Source: Streptomyces sp. NBC_01264 (GTDB taxonomy: Bacteria > Actinomycetota > Actinomycetes > Streptomycetales > Streptomycetaceae). Taken from it: a stretch of 64,000 bases of DNA. Below are positions 16,692 to 24,091 of this stretch, in pieces. The translations under genes and the position numbers were made by a program. The stretch's first letter is position 1. The number at the start of each line of letters is the position of its first letter. Under the pieces are notes generated by a model that did no database searches, was not told where the DNA came from, and saw nothing but the letters and a program-made list of their open reading frames with translations. The stretch lies in the NCBI RefSeq assembly GCF_026340675.1, contig NZ_JAPEOX010000002.1, positions 1,426,001-1,490,000 of the forward strand, read 5' to 3'.

Positions 16692-18478
16692 GCTGGTTCT
16701 CCTTCGTCATGTACGGCGGGTGCCCCGGAGGAAACCCAGAAGCGGATGCTCTCCACGAGCACCACGAGTGCCACGAACACGGCGAGGGCCGTGAGCGCGA
16801 CGGGGAAGTCTGCGGCGCGCGACGCCAGGACGGAGGCCAGGACCGTGATCAAGAGGATCCGGCCTTCGTGCCCGCCGATCGTCCGCACCAGCCAGTGCGG
16901 GGGCGCGCCGGTGCCACCGCGGATGCGGTAGACCGTGTCGTAGTGATGGTAGGCGACCGCCGCGACCAGTCCGAATGCCGCCGGAAGGGCTCCGGGGACG
17001 TCCGCCTTGGCGGCGAGGATCAGGACGGTGGTGTATTCGGCGGCCCGGAAGACGGGCGGCACGAGCCAGTCGAGGGCGCCCTTGAGGGGCCGGGCGACGG
17101 CCGCGCCGGCGAGTACGGCGTAGAAGGCGGCGGCGACGATCACCTGGCGGCTGCCGAACCCGTAGGCCCAGGCGGCCCACAGCAGGACGCCCGAGCCGAC
17201 GACGGCCGCGGCGATCCCGGCGCCGGGGATCCTGCGGCCCACCAGGCGGCCCGTGAGCTCGGCGACCGGGCCCGAGTCGGCGAGGTCCGCCAGGGCCTGG
17301 GCGGCCCGGTCGGTCCGGTTCGCCTTGCGGGTCAGCGAGCGCAGGACCCGGCCGGCCGTGGTGTAGAGCGCGCCGAAGGCGCAGCCGACGAGCAGGGCGT
17401 AGAAGACGATCCGCGGGGTGGTGAAGGCGATGAGGACCGCGATCATGGCCCAGCGCTCGCCGATCGGCAGGATGATCATGCGCCGGACCCAGACCGTCCA
17501 GCCGACGCTGTCCAGCTTGTCGGAGAGGGCTGCGGTGGGGCTCGTATTGGCCGTGGCGTCGTGGTTGGCCTCGTTGAAGGCGAAGTCCACGACGTGCCGG
17601 CAGGTCATGAGGATCATGGCGCCCAGCGCCAGGGACCACACGTCGTCGCCGTTCCGTGCCGCGCCGAGCGCGAGGCCCGCGTAGAAGGAGTACTCCTTGG
17701 CGCGGTCGAAGGTGGCGTCGAGCCAGGCGCCCATCGTCGAGTACTGGAGCGAGTAGCGGGCGAGCTGCCCGTCCGTGCAGTCCAGGACGAAGGAGACCAG
17801 CAGCAGCACGCCGGAGGCCACGTAGCCCCAGCGGTCGCCGGTGGCGGCGCAGCCGGCCGCGATCAGCGCGGTGATCAGCGAGGCGGTGGTGACCTGGTTC
17901 GGGGTCAGTCCGCGGCGCGCGCACCAGCGGGCGATGTAGCGCGAGTACGGGCTGATGAAGAAGGTGGTGAAGAATCCGTCGCGGGACTTCACGGCGGTGC
18001 GCAGCCGGACGGCCTCGTCGTCGACGGCCGCGACGGCGGCGGTGGCCGCCCGGCGCTCGTCGGTGGTGGCGGGCACGGCGGCCACGAGGGTGCCCAGCTC
18101 GGGGCGGTGCACGGGGGTGCCGGCGGCCTCGACGGCGGCGGCGAGCCGGTCGGGGTACGGGCCGTCGCCCACGGGGGCGGACGCGTCGAGCGCGGCGGCC
18201 CGGTCCAGGGCCGCGCGGCCGCCGGGCTGGACGGCGAAGGCCCCGGTGACGGCGCAGGCGTCGAACCTCGGGTCCGTCAGCGCGAGCCGCAGGGCGTGCA
18301 CGTGTCCGACGAACTCCCCGTCCACGACGGCCACCCGCTGCTCGGCGGGTACGCGCGCCAGCGCGGCGGCGGTGTCCGACGGTGTCGCCGCGGGTTGGAC
18401 CTCGAAGCCGAGGGAGCGCAGCTCGTCGGCGAGCGCTGATCCGGGCACCGGCAGGCCGGTAAGGATGACGGTCGGCAG
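16688..18478 (-). CDS. DUF5941-type CDP-alcohol phosphotransferase, multidomain
   Basis: First gene of the cassette; a membrane protein of about 596 aa. In order: an N-terminal soluble domain of ~150 residues with Rossmann-like alternation, a CDP-alcohol phosphotransferase domain with the complete motif (DCTDGQLARY ... GAWLDATFD), and a long multi-helix C-terminal part matching what I recall as DUF5941 (for example YHHYDTVYRIRGG). The usual call would start at GTG 18448, but CTG at 18478 has AAGGAG (18493-18488) exactly 9 nt upstream, and starting there adds PTVILTGLPV, which completes a first beta-strand. It probably transfers an alcohol phosphate from a CDP-alcohol to a lipid or glycan acceptor. 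Confidence 0.8.
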   Translation of the reverse strand: MPTVILTGLPVPGSALADELRSLGFEVQPAATPSDTAAALARVPAEQRVAVVDGEFVGHVHALRLALTDPRFDACAVTGAFAVQPGGRAALDRAAALDASAPVGDGPYPDRLAAAVEAAGTPVHRPELGTLVAAVPATTDERRAATAAVAAVDDEAVRLRTAVKSRDGFFTTFFISPYSRYIARWCARRGLTPNQVTTASLITALIAAGCAATGDRWGYVASGVLLLVSFVLDCTDGQLARYSLQYSTMGAWLDATFDRAKEYSFYAGLALGAARNGDDVWSLALGAMILMTCRHVVDFAFNEANHDATANTSPTAALSDKLDSVGWTVWVRRMIILPIGERWAMIAVLIAFTTPRIVFYALLVGCAFGALYTTAGRVLRSLTRKANRTDRAAQALADLADSGPVAELTGRLVGRRIPGAGIAAAVVGSGVLLWAAWAYGFGSRQVIVAAAFYAVLAGAAVARPLKGALDWLVPPVFRAAEYTTVLILAAKADVPGALPAAFGLVAAVAYHHYDTVYRIRGGTGAPPHWLVRTIGGHEGRILLITVLASVLASRAADFPVALTALAVFVALVVLVESIRFWVSSGAPAVHDEGEPA

Positions 18479-18711
18479 ACGAACTCACTCCTTGCACACA
18501 CACGGGTAAACGAGCGCCAGGTGGGCCGGCGGCACGTCGGCAGAGGCTATCGGATGAACGGAAGCAGGGGTTCACCGCCTGTTTACGCTCCGATAGGCCG
18601 AAAATCATTGGCCTGTCGGTCCTGTGCCGATCATCATTGACGATCGATGGGAGCGATCACAAACCGCCGTGGGTGCCCCGGCTGTTATCGTGGTCGCAGA
18701 CGTGTACGAGT

Positions 18712-18725
18712 GACGCGAACGCGTC
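18712..18725. promoter_or_regulatory. palindrome GACGCG-AA-CGCGTC
   Basis: A perfect 14-bp inverted repeat, 6-bp arms with an AA centre, lying 15 bp before a second palindrome. Its position upstream of the small ORF and methyltransferase gene suits an operator; the protein bound is unknown. Confidence 0.4.
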
Positions 18726-18739
18726 GCAATCGCCCGAAT

Positions 18740-18756
18740 GTCACACGAGGTGTGAC
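18740..18756. promoter_or_regulatory. palindromic operator candidate GTCACAC-GAG-GTGTGAC
   Basis: A perfect inverted repeat with 7-bp arms and a 3-bp spacer, 38 nt ahead of the small ORF at 18795. The symmetry and size are typical of GntR- or TetR-type dimer sites. No regulator gene lies next to it. Confidence 0.5.
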
Positions 18757-18794
18757 GCACGAGACGTGCCGAACGAAAGAAAGAGGTGGGGTTG

Positions 18795-18875
18795 ATGACC
18801 GTCGCAGGCGTCGCCGCCCAGCGCAGCGCACTCCGGTACATCCCCCTCTCCTTCCGGGCGTCCGGCCGGGCCTGA
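18795..18875 (+). CDS. 26-aa leader ORF before the methyltransferase fusion
   Basis: ATG with AGAGGTGG 5-6 nt upstream, then 26 codons. The product begins MTVAGVAAQR and ends PLSFRASGRA; it is basic and without a domain I know. The stop is 48 nt before the TTG of the fusion gene, whose own RBS is modest. Likely a translated leader (control peptide or reinitiation device), though it may be chance. Confidence 0.4.
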   Translation: MTVAGVAAQRSALRYIPLSFRASGRA

Positions 18876-18923
18876 TCGCACCGATCACCCGCGTCGGCCG
18901 GAGCCCCCTTTCAAGGGTTCACG

Positions 18924-20255
18924 TTGACCGACCACACCGGTAACACCAGCAACTCCCACACCACCGACTTCAGCACCCGCGGCGACCTGTTCTTCGAGGC
19001 GTTCCTGGAGCTGCACCGCGGCCTGCCCCGGCAGTCCCCCGGTTCCGAGGCCACCACCCGCCACCTGCTGTCCCTGTGCGGACCGCTGCCCGAGCGGCCG
19101 CGCGCCCTGGACCTGGGCTGCGGTCCCGGCCCCAGCGCCCTGCTGCTCGCCGCCGAGGCGGGCGACCACGGGGCCGACGTCACCGCCGTCGATCTCCAGG
19201 ACGGCTTCCTCGACGAGCTCCGTACGGCCGCCGCGGCCCGCGGGCTCACCGACCGCGTCCGCGCCGTCAAGGCGGATGTCGGCGACCTCTCCGACCGTCC
19301 GGACGGTTCCTTCGACCTCGTCTGGGCCGAGGGTTCCGCCTACAACATCGGCTTCGCCGCCGCGCTCGCACGGTGGAAGCGACTGCTCGCCCCCGGCGGC
19401 ACCCTGGTGCTGAGCGAGTGCGAATGGACCGTCGACGAACCCTCCGCCGGGGTCCGCGCCTTCTGGGACCCGCACTACGCGCTGCGCTCCACCGCCCGCA
19501 ACCTGGCCGCGATCCAGGCCGCCGGGTACCAGGTGCTCGGAGTCCACCGGCAGCCCGACTCCGACTGGGCCGCCTACTACGGCCCGCTCGACGAGCGGGT
19601 GGCCGGGGCGCCGGAGCCCGCCGGGCCCGAGGCCGCGGCCGCGCTGGGCTTCGTACGCGAGGAGATCGCCGTACGGGAGCGGTACGGGCACGAGTACGGG
19701 TACACCGCCTACGTCCTGCGGCCGGTGACGGCCGGGGACGGCGGCGGCTGGCCCGTCCGCCCCGAGGCGGACGGGGACGCGGCCGCCGGGCACGCAGTGC
19801 ACGCAGTGCACACGGCCGCCTTCGGGACCCCGGCCGAGGCCGACCTCGTGGACGCGCTGCGCGCGGACGGCTCCTGGCTGCCCGGACTCTCCTACGTGGC
19901 CGAGGGCCCGGACGGGTCGGTCGCGGCGCACGCCCTGCTGACCCGGTGCGAGGTGGACGGGGCGCCGGCCCTCGCGCTCGCCCCGGTGGCCGCCGCTCCA
20001 GCGCTCCAGCGCTCGGGCGCCGGCAGCGCCGTCGTACGGGCGCTGCTCGCGGCGGCCGCGGAGCGCGGGGAGCACCTCGTGCTCGTGCTCGGGCATCCCG
20101 AGTACTACGCCCGCTTCGGGTTCGTGCCGGCTTCGCGCTTCGGAATCCGGGCCCCCTTCGAGGTGCCCGACGAGGCGATGATGGCGCTGGTGCTCGACGA
20201 TTCGGTGCCGGTTCCCACAGGCACGATCAAGTACCCGGCGCCGTTCGGAGTTTGA
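18924..20255 (+). CDS. SAM methyltransferase-GNAT acetyltransferase fusion
   Basis: A 443-aa two-domain protein. Residues ~1-270 are a class I SAM methyltransferase (ALDLGCGPGPSAL motif I, then VTAVDLQDGF). Residues ~285-443 are a GNAT fold with the family's GHPEYYARFGFVPA signature but a weak acetyl-CoA P-loop (RSGAGSAVV). In other genomes the GNAT part is like YhbS-type N-acetyltransferases. Substrates are unknown. The TTG start at 18924 follows AAGGG at a 6-nt spacing; no ATG or GTG is available nearby. It is monocistronic, with a terminator at 20291. Confidence 0.82.
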   Translation: MTDHTGNTSNSHTTDFSTRGDLFFEAFLELHRGLPRQSPGSEATTRHLLSLCGPLPERPRALDLGCGPGPSALLLAAEAGDHGADVTAVDLQDGFLDELRTAAAARGLTDRVRAVKADVGDLSDRPDGSFDLVWAEGSAYNIGFAAALARWKRLLAPGGTLVLSECEWTVDEPSAGVRAFWDPHYALRSTARNLAAIQAAGYQVLGVHRQPDSDWAAYYGPLDERVAGAPEPAGPEAAAALGFVREEIAVRERYGHEYGYTAYVLRPVTAGDGGGWPVRPEADGDAAAGHAVHAVHTAAFGTPAEADLVDALRADGSWLPGLSYVAEGPDGSVAAHALLTRCEVDGAPALALAPVAAAPALQRSGAGSAVVRALLAAAAERGEHLVLVLGHPEYYARFGFVPASRFGIRAPFEVPDEAMMALVLDDSVPVPTGTIKYPAPFGV

Positions 20256-20290
20256 TGCCGGGTCCGGCCCGCGGCCGGATGAACTGAACG

Positions 20291-20328
20291 GTCCGCCCCC
20301 CCCGCATATCACGCGGCGGGGGGCGGAC
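20291..20328 (+). terminator. terminator after the methyltransferase fusion
   Basis: Perfect 11-bp arms GTCCGCCCCCC (20291-20301) and GGGGGGCGGAC (20318-20328), 35 nt past the stop. It isolates the fusion gene from idi. Confidence 0.8.
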
Positions 20329-20406
20329 ATGCGCGGATCACCGAAGTCGGGGCAATCCCCATTTGTACGGCAGACTGAAAGCCGAAGTCCGAAGCGAAGG
20401 ATGGGT

Positions 20407-21006
20407 ATGCCGACCACACCAACCACCGCCGCGAACAGCGCGACCACCGGCACCGGCGCTCAAGAACCGATCATGCTCGAACTGGTCGACGAGTCCGGCA
20501 ACACCATCGGTACGGCGGAGAAGCTCTCCGCCCACCAGGCCCCCGGTCAGCTGCACCGGGCGTTCTCGGTGTTCCTCTTCGACGAGCAGGGCCGGATGCT
20601 GCTCCAGCAGCGCGCCCTCGGGAAGTACCACTCCCCCGGTGTCTGGTCGAACACGTGCTGCGGCCACCCCTACCCCGGGGAGTCGCCGTTCGCGGCGGCG
20701 GCGCGGCGGACCCACGAGGAGCTGGGGCTGTCGCCCTCGCTGCTCGCGGAGGCGGGGACGGTCCGCTACAACCATCCGGATCCGGCGTCGGGGCTGGTGG
20801 AGCAGGAGTACAACCACCTGTTCGTGGGACTCGCGCAGCGGTCGGTGCGGCCCGATCCGGAGGAGATCGCGGACACCGCCTTCGTGACCGCGGAGGAACT
20901 CGCGAAGCGGCACGCCGAGGTCCCGTTCTCGGCCTGGTTCATGACCGTGCTGGACGCGGCCCGGCCCGCGATCCGCGAGCTGACGGGCGACGCGGCGGGC
21001 TGGTAG
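20407..21006 (+). CDS. idi: isopentenyl-diphosphate delta-isomerase (type I)
   Basis: A Nudix-fold, metal-dependent enzyme that interconverts IPP and DMAPP, feeding the prenyl synthase of the hopanoid operon 9 kb away. Key features: WSNTCCGHP with the active-site Cys, the RRTHEELG glutamates, and the YNHLFVG stretch. ATG at 20407 (MPTTPTT, 199 aa) follows AAGG at a 6-nt spacing; an ATG two codons earlier overlaps the RBS and is less likely. It is in its own transcription unit. Confidence 0.95.
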   Translation: MPTTPTTAANSATTGTGAQEPIMLELVDESGNTIGTAEKLSAHQAPGQLHRAFSVFLFDEQGRMLLQQRALGKYHSPGVWSNTCCGHPYPGESPFAAAARRTHEELGLSPSLLAEAGTVRYNHPDPASGLVEQEYNHLFVGLAQRSVRPDPEEIADTAFVTAEELAKRHAEVPFSAWFMTVLDAARPAIRELTGDAAGW

Positions 21007-21070
21007 CCGTCGCTCCCAGGTGTGGCGGCCTGCCCCGTTCGGCAGTGGCCGGTGACGGCCCCGCGCGGGC

Positions 21071-21583
21071 TCAGACCGCCGAGGTCGGGATGGCGGCGGG
21101 TGACGCGAGGGCCGTGGTGAGCGGCAGTGCCGCCCAGATCACCTTGCCGCCCGTGGAGGTGTGCTCCACGTCGCAGACCCCGCCGGCCTCCAGCGTGACC
21201 TCCCGGACGAGGAGGAGGCCCCGGCCGCCGGTCTGGCCGAAATCGGCCTCCAGCGCCTTGGGGCGGTACGGATGGTTGTCCTCGACGGCCACCCGTACCC
21301 ACTCCCGGCCGATGGCCACCTCCACCGCGACCTCCGGTGAGAGCACGGCAGCGTGCCGGACCGAGTTCGTCACCAGTTCGGAGACGATCAGCAGCAGGGA
21401 GTAGACCAGGTCCCCGTCGGCCGGCACCTCCTGTCGGCCGAGCAGGTCACGCACCGCACGGCGGGCTTGCGGAACGGATTCTTCTACTGCGGGTGCCGTG
21501 AATCGCCACACCCCCTCATACGCGAGGGGGGCGGCCGCGACCTCCGGCTCGTCCCCCTTGACTGGCGGGACGCTCCCGCTCAC
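21071..21583 (-). CDS. anti-sigma-type ATP-binding protein (HATPase_c)
   Basis: About 170 aa with a GHKL/HATPase fold of the SpoIIAB/RsbW kind: SELVTNSVRHA is the N-box and TGGRGLLLVREV the G-box region. Such proteins bind ATP and often sequester a sigma factor or phosphorylate an anti-sigma antagonist; Streptomyces has dozens. I prefer the GTG at 21583 because GGGAG (21594-21590) lies 6 nt upstream; ATG 21589 and GTG 21625 are alternatives. No partner gene is adjacent, so its target is unknown. Confidence 0.82.
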   Translation of the reverse strand: MSGSVPPVKGDEPEVAAAPLAYEGVWRFTAPAVEESVPQARRAVRDLLGRQEVPADGDLVYSLLLIVSELVTNSVRHAAVLSPEVAVEVAIGREWVRVAVEDNHPYRPKALEADFGQTGGRGLLLVREVTLEAGGVCDVEHTSTGGKVIWAALPLTTALASPAAIPTSAV

Positions 21584-21719
21584 ATCCATCTCCCGGCCCC
21601 CGTCTTCACGCTCGATCGTCTGCACACGTCAAGAGTGGGGACCGGACCGCTCCGGGCCGGACCACTGACCAGAAGTCAGCAGCATTCGGACACTTTCTGA
21701 CCGCTGGCGTATGACAGAG

Positions 21720-22412
21720 TCAGTTGTTCGACCGTTCCTGATCTTCTGGCGGCTGCTTCCCGGCCGCCTCCTGCGTCTCGGGCGCGGCCGTTCCCGCCCC
21801 TGCCGGCGTCACCGGAACCTCGTCGTCCCTGACCAAGCCCAGGATGCGGCGGGCTCCCATGCCCACGGCGATCAGACTCAGGCCGTCGAACAGCAGCGCG
21901 AGGGAGAAGAACGCTCCGATCACGTACAGGCTGCTGCCGGGCCAGTTGGCGAGGATCAGCAGGCCCAGCAGGATGCCGAAGGCTCCCTGGACCAGGGTCA
22001 GCCCGAGGTGCGCGCCGCGCACCACCACGGCGCCGGCCAGCCGGAACACCCCGCCGGTGAGGAACAGCAGCGCGGCGAACATGGTGAGCGCCTCCGCGCT
22101 CGCCTCCGGGCGGCGCAGGATCACGAAACCGGCCGCGATGTTGATCGCGGCGACGATGACGGCGAGCCAGAAGTAGTTGCTCTTGCGCGACTGGATCGCC
22201 TGGAGCAGGCCCACCACGCCGCCGAACAGCAGCAGCCAGCCGAAGAGGAACATCGTGGTGAGAGTGGCGACGCCGGTGTAGACGAGGCCCACCAGACCGG
22301 CCACCACCAGGAGCGCACCGAGCAGGGCCATCAGCGCGAAGCTACGGCTGACCTTCTTCTTGTCGTCCTTGATGCCCTGTGGACCCGTACGGTCCGCACG
22401 GTCTGCGCCCAT
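21720..22412 (-). CDS. DUF308/HdeD family membrane protein
   Basis: 230 aa with six hydrophobic segments arranged as pairs (first near residues 25-45), a charged N-terminus (DDKKKVSRS) and a polar C-terminal tail rich in Glu, Pro and Gln. The family is named for HdeD, linked to acid resistance in enteric bacteria; its biochemical role in actinobacteria is not known. ATG at 22412 follows AAAGGTGG. Confidence 0.8.
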   Translation of the reverse strand: MGADRADRTGPQGIKDDKKKVSRSFALMALLGALLVVAGLVGLVYTGVATLTTMFLFGWLLLFGGVVGLLQAIQSRKSNYFWLAVIVAAINIAAGFVILRRPEASAEALTMFAALLFLTGGVFRLAGAVVVRGAHLGLTLVQGAFGILLGLLILANWPGSSLYVIGAFFSLALLFDGLSLIAVGMGARRILGLVRDDEVPVTPAGAGTAAPETQEAAGKQPPEDQERSNN

Positions 22413-22525
22413 GGACGCGCCACCTTTCAAGCTGCCCCCGACGGACCCTCGGACCCCGCGACTGCCTGCCGGTCCACCGAGCTGCCGGTTGCCGGTCTTT
22501 TGATCATAGGTTTGACCGTCCGGGA

Positions 22526-22531
22526 TAGCAT
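22526..22531 (+). promoter_or_regulatory. leaderless -10 box for the enoyl-CoA hydratase
   Basis: TAGCAT followed by 7 nt and then the ATG. No Shine-Dalgarno sequence is present, so the mRNA probably starts at or next to the ATG. No clear -35 is visible. Confidence 0.5.
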
Positions 22532-22538
22532 CCGGCGC

Positions 22539-23288
22539 ATGGACGCCGCCCTGCTCTCCTCCGTCGCCGACGGGGTCGCCACCGTCGTGATCTCGCACCC
22601 CGCCAAGCGCAACGCCATGACGGCCGCGATGTGGCGGCGGCTGCCGGAGGTGCTGGCCGGGCTCGCGGTGGATCCCGCCGTACGGGCGCTGGTCCTGACG
22701 GGGTCCGGCGAGACCTTCTGCGCGGGGGCCGACATCTCCTCCCTGACCGGCGACGACGACCCGCAGGCCCTGGCCGTGGCGGCGGAGGAGGCGCTCGCCG
22801 CCTTCCCCAAACCCACACTGGCCGCGATCCGCGGGTTCTGCGTGGGCGGGGGCAGTCAGCTGGCCGCCGCCTGCGACCTGCGTTTCGCGGAGGAGGGTGC
22901 CTCCTTCGGGGTGACTCCGGCGAAGCTGGGCATCGTGTACCCGGCCTCGTCCACCCGGCGGCTCGCGGCCCTGGTGGGCCCGGCCGCCGCCAAGTACCTC
23001 CTCTTCTCCGCCGAGTTGATCGACGCGGAACGGGCGCTGCGCACCGGACTGCTGGACGAGCTGCTCCCGGCGGGTCAACTGTCCAAGCGGGTGGCGGAGT
23101 TCACGCGGATCCTGGCCACGCGCTCGCGGCTCACGCAGGCTTCGGCGAAGGAGTTCGCGGACGGCCGCACGGACCGGGACGGCTACTGGGCGGCACAGGC
23201 CGCCGGAAGCGGCGACACCGCCGAGGGCGTCGCCGCGTTCCTCGAGCGGCGCGCGCCCGCCTTCACCTGGACTCCGCCGAAGGCTTGA
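22539..23288 (+). CDS. enoyl-CoA hydratase/isomerase family protein
   Basis: A crotonase-fold protein of 249 aa: oxyanion-hole GAD in TFCAGADISSL (around residue 65) and CVGGGSQLAAACDLR near residue 103. The usual catalytic Glu of hydratases after GGG is replaced in this segment by Ser/Gln (GGGSQLA), so hydratase activity is not assured. It ends inside the convergent DJ-1 gene, overlapping by 26 nt. The substrate is unknown. Confidence 0.85.
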   Translation: MDAALLSSVADGVATVVISHPAKRNAMTAAMWRRLPEVLAGLAVDPAVRALVLTGSGETFCAGADISSLTGDDDPQALAVAAEEALAAFPKPTLAAIRGFCVGGGSQLAAACDLRFAEEGASFGVTPAKLGIVYPASSTRRLAALVGPAAAKYLLFSAELIDAERALRTGLLDELLPAGQLSKRVAEFTRILATRSRLTQASAKEFADGRTDRDGYWAAQAAGSGDTAEGVAAFLERRAPAFTWTPPKA

Positions 23289-23901
23289 GGGCACGCAGCC
23301 GGGCGACGATTCCGGCGGGCGCCTTCTCGGGGGAACCGGCGTCGTAGGGCGGCTGCGGGTCGTACTCGGTCATCAGCTGTACCGTCTGCGCGTACTCGTC
23401 CCCCGCGATGCGACCGAGGAGCGTGAGCCCCATGTCGATCCCCGAGGAGACCCCGGCGGCCGTGACGTACTTCCCGTCGAAGACCACGCGCTCCCCGGTG
23501 GGCTCCGCACCGAACCGGGTCAGCTCGTCCAGGTAGAGCCAGTGGCTGGTGGCCCGCCGGCCGTCGAGCAGGCCGGCGGCGGCGAGCAGGATCGACCCGG
23601 TGCAGACGGAGGTGGTCCAGGTCGTGGTGGCGTCGACGGCCCTCAGCCAGTCGAGGACGACGGGGTTCTTCATCTCCACCTCGGGGGCCGGGCCGCCGGG
23701 GACGATGACGATGTCCGGCCGCGTCACCTCGCCGAGCCCCCTGTCGGCGACGAGTGCGAGCGCCCCGCTGTCGGTCCGTACGGGCCCGGGCCGTTCGGAG
23801 ACGAAGACGGTCTCGGCGCCCTGGAGCCGGCCGAGGGTGTCGAAGGGGCCGATGGCGTCGAGGGCGGTGAACCGGTCGTAGAGCAGTACGGCGATCTGCA
23901 T
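23263..23901 (-). CDS. DJ-1/PfpI family protein (isonitrile hydratase-like)
   Basis: 212 aa. Nucleophile-elbow Cys100 in TTSVCTGSILLAA and Asp15 in the conserved FTALDAIGPFD start match the isonitrile hydratase (InhA) and GlxA N-terminal domain. There is no AraC-type DNA-binding domain, so it is an enzyme-type member. ATG 23901 follows GGAGGAGCC. Possible roles are isonitrile hydration or glyoxalase-like detoxification; the sequence alone does not decide. Confidence 0.82.
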   Translation of the reverse strand: MQIAVLLYDRFTALDAIGPFDTLGRLQGAETVFVSERPGPVRTDSGALALVADRGLGEVTRPDIVIVPGGPAPEVEMKNPVVLDWLRAVDATTTWTTSVCTGSILLAAAGLLDGRRATSHWLYLDELTRFGAEPTGERVVFDGKYVTAAGVSSGIDMGLTLLGRIAGDEYAQTVQLMTEYDPQPPYDAGSPEKAPAGIVARLRALKPSAESR

Positions 23902-24091
23902 GGCTCCTCCGGAGCGGTGGTGGGGCTCCGCACGCCGTCGTGGAGGACGGCGAACGTTGCGCAGCGACCTGACCTCATCGTGTGACACCCGTGCGATGGC
24001 CGCAATGACGCGCACCCCACCCCTCCGGCCATGCGGGTCCCGGTGCGATCCTGTCCTGGCCCCGCCATCGCCCCTACGCCCGTACGCGCCC

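Larger units (their letters stand above)
18479..18794. promoter_or_regulatory. divergent promoter region
   Basis: Spacer between the minus-strand export cassette and the plus-strand methyltransferase gene; it must serve both. No large gene is seen. It contains two palindromes (18712-18725 and 18740-18756) on the methyltransferase side, and TTGACG at 18638-18643 on the plus strand, without a clear -10 at the right spacing. Confidence 0.45.

Noticed and set aside
21030..21045. Possible terminator CTGCC/GGCAG between idi and the HATPase gene
   Set aside because: Only 5 bp of stem; too weak to call in DNA of this composition.
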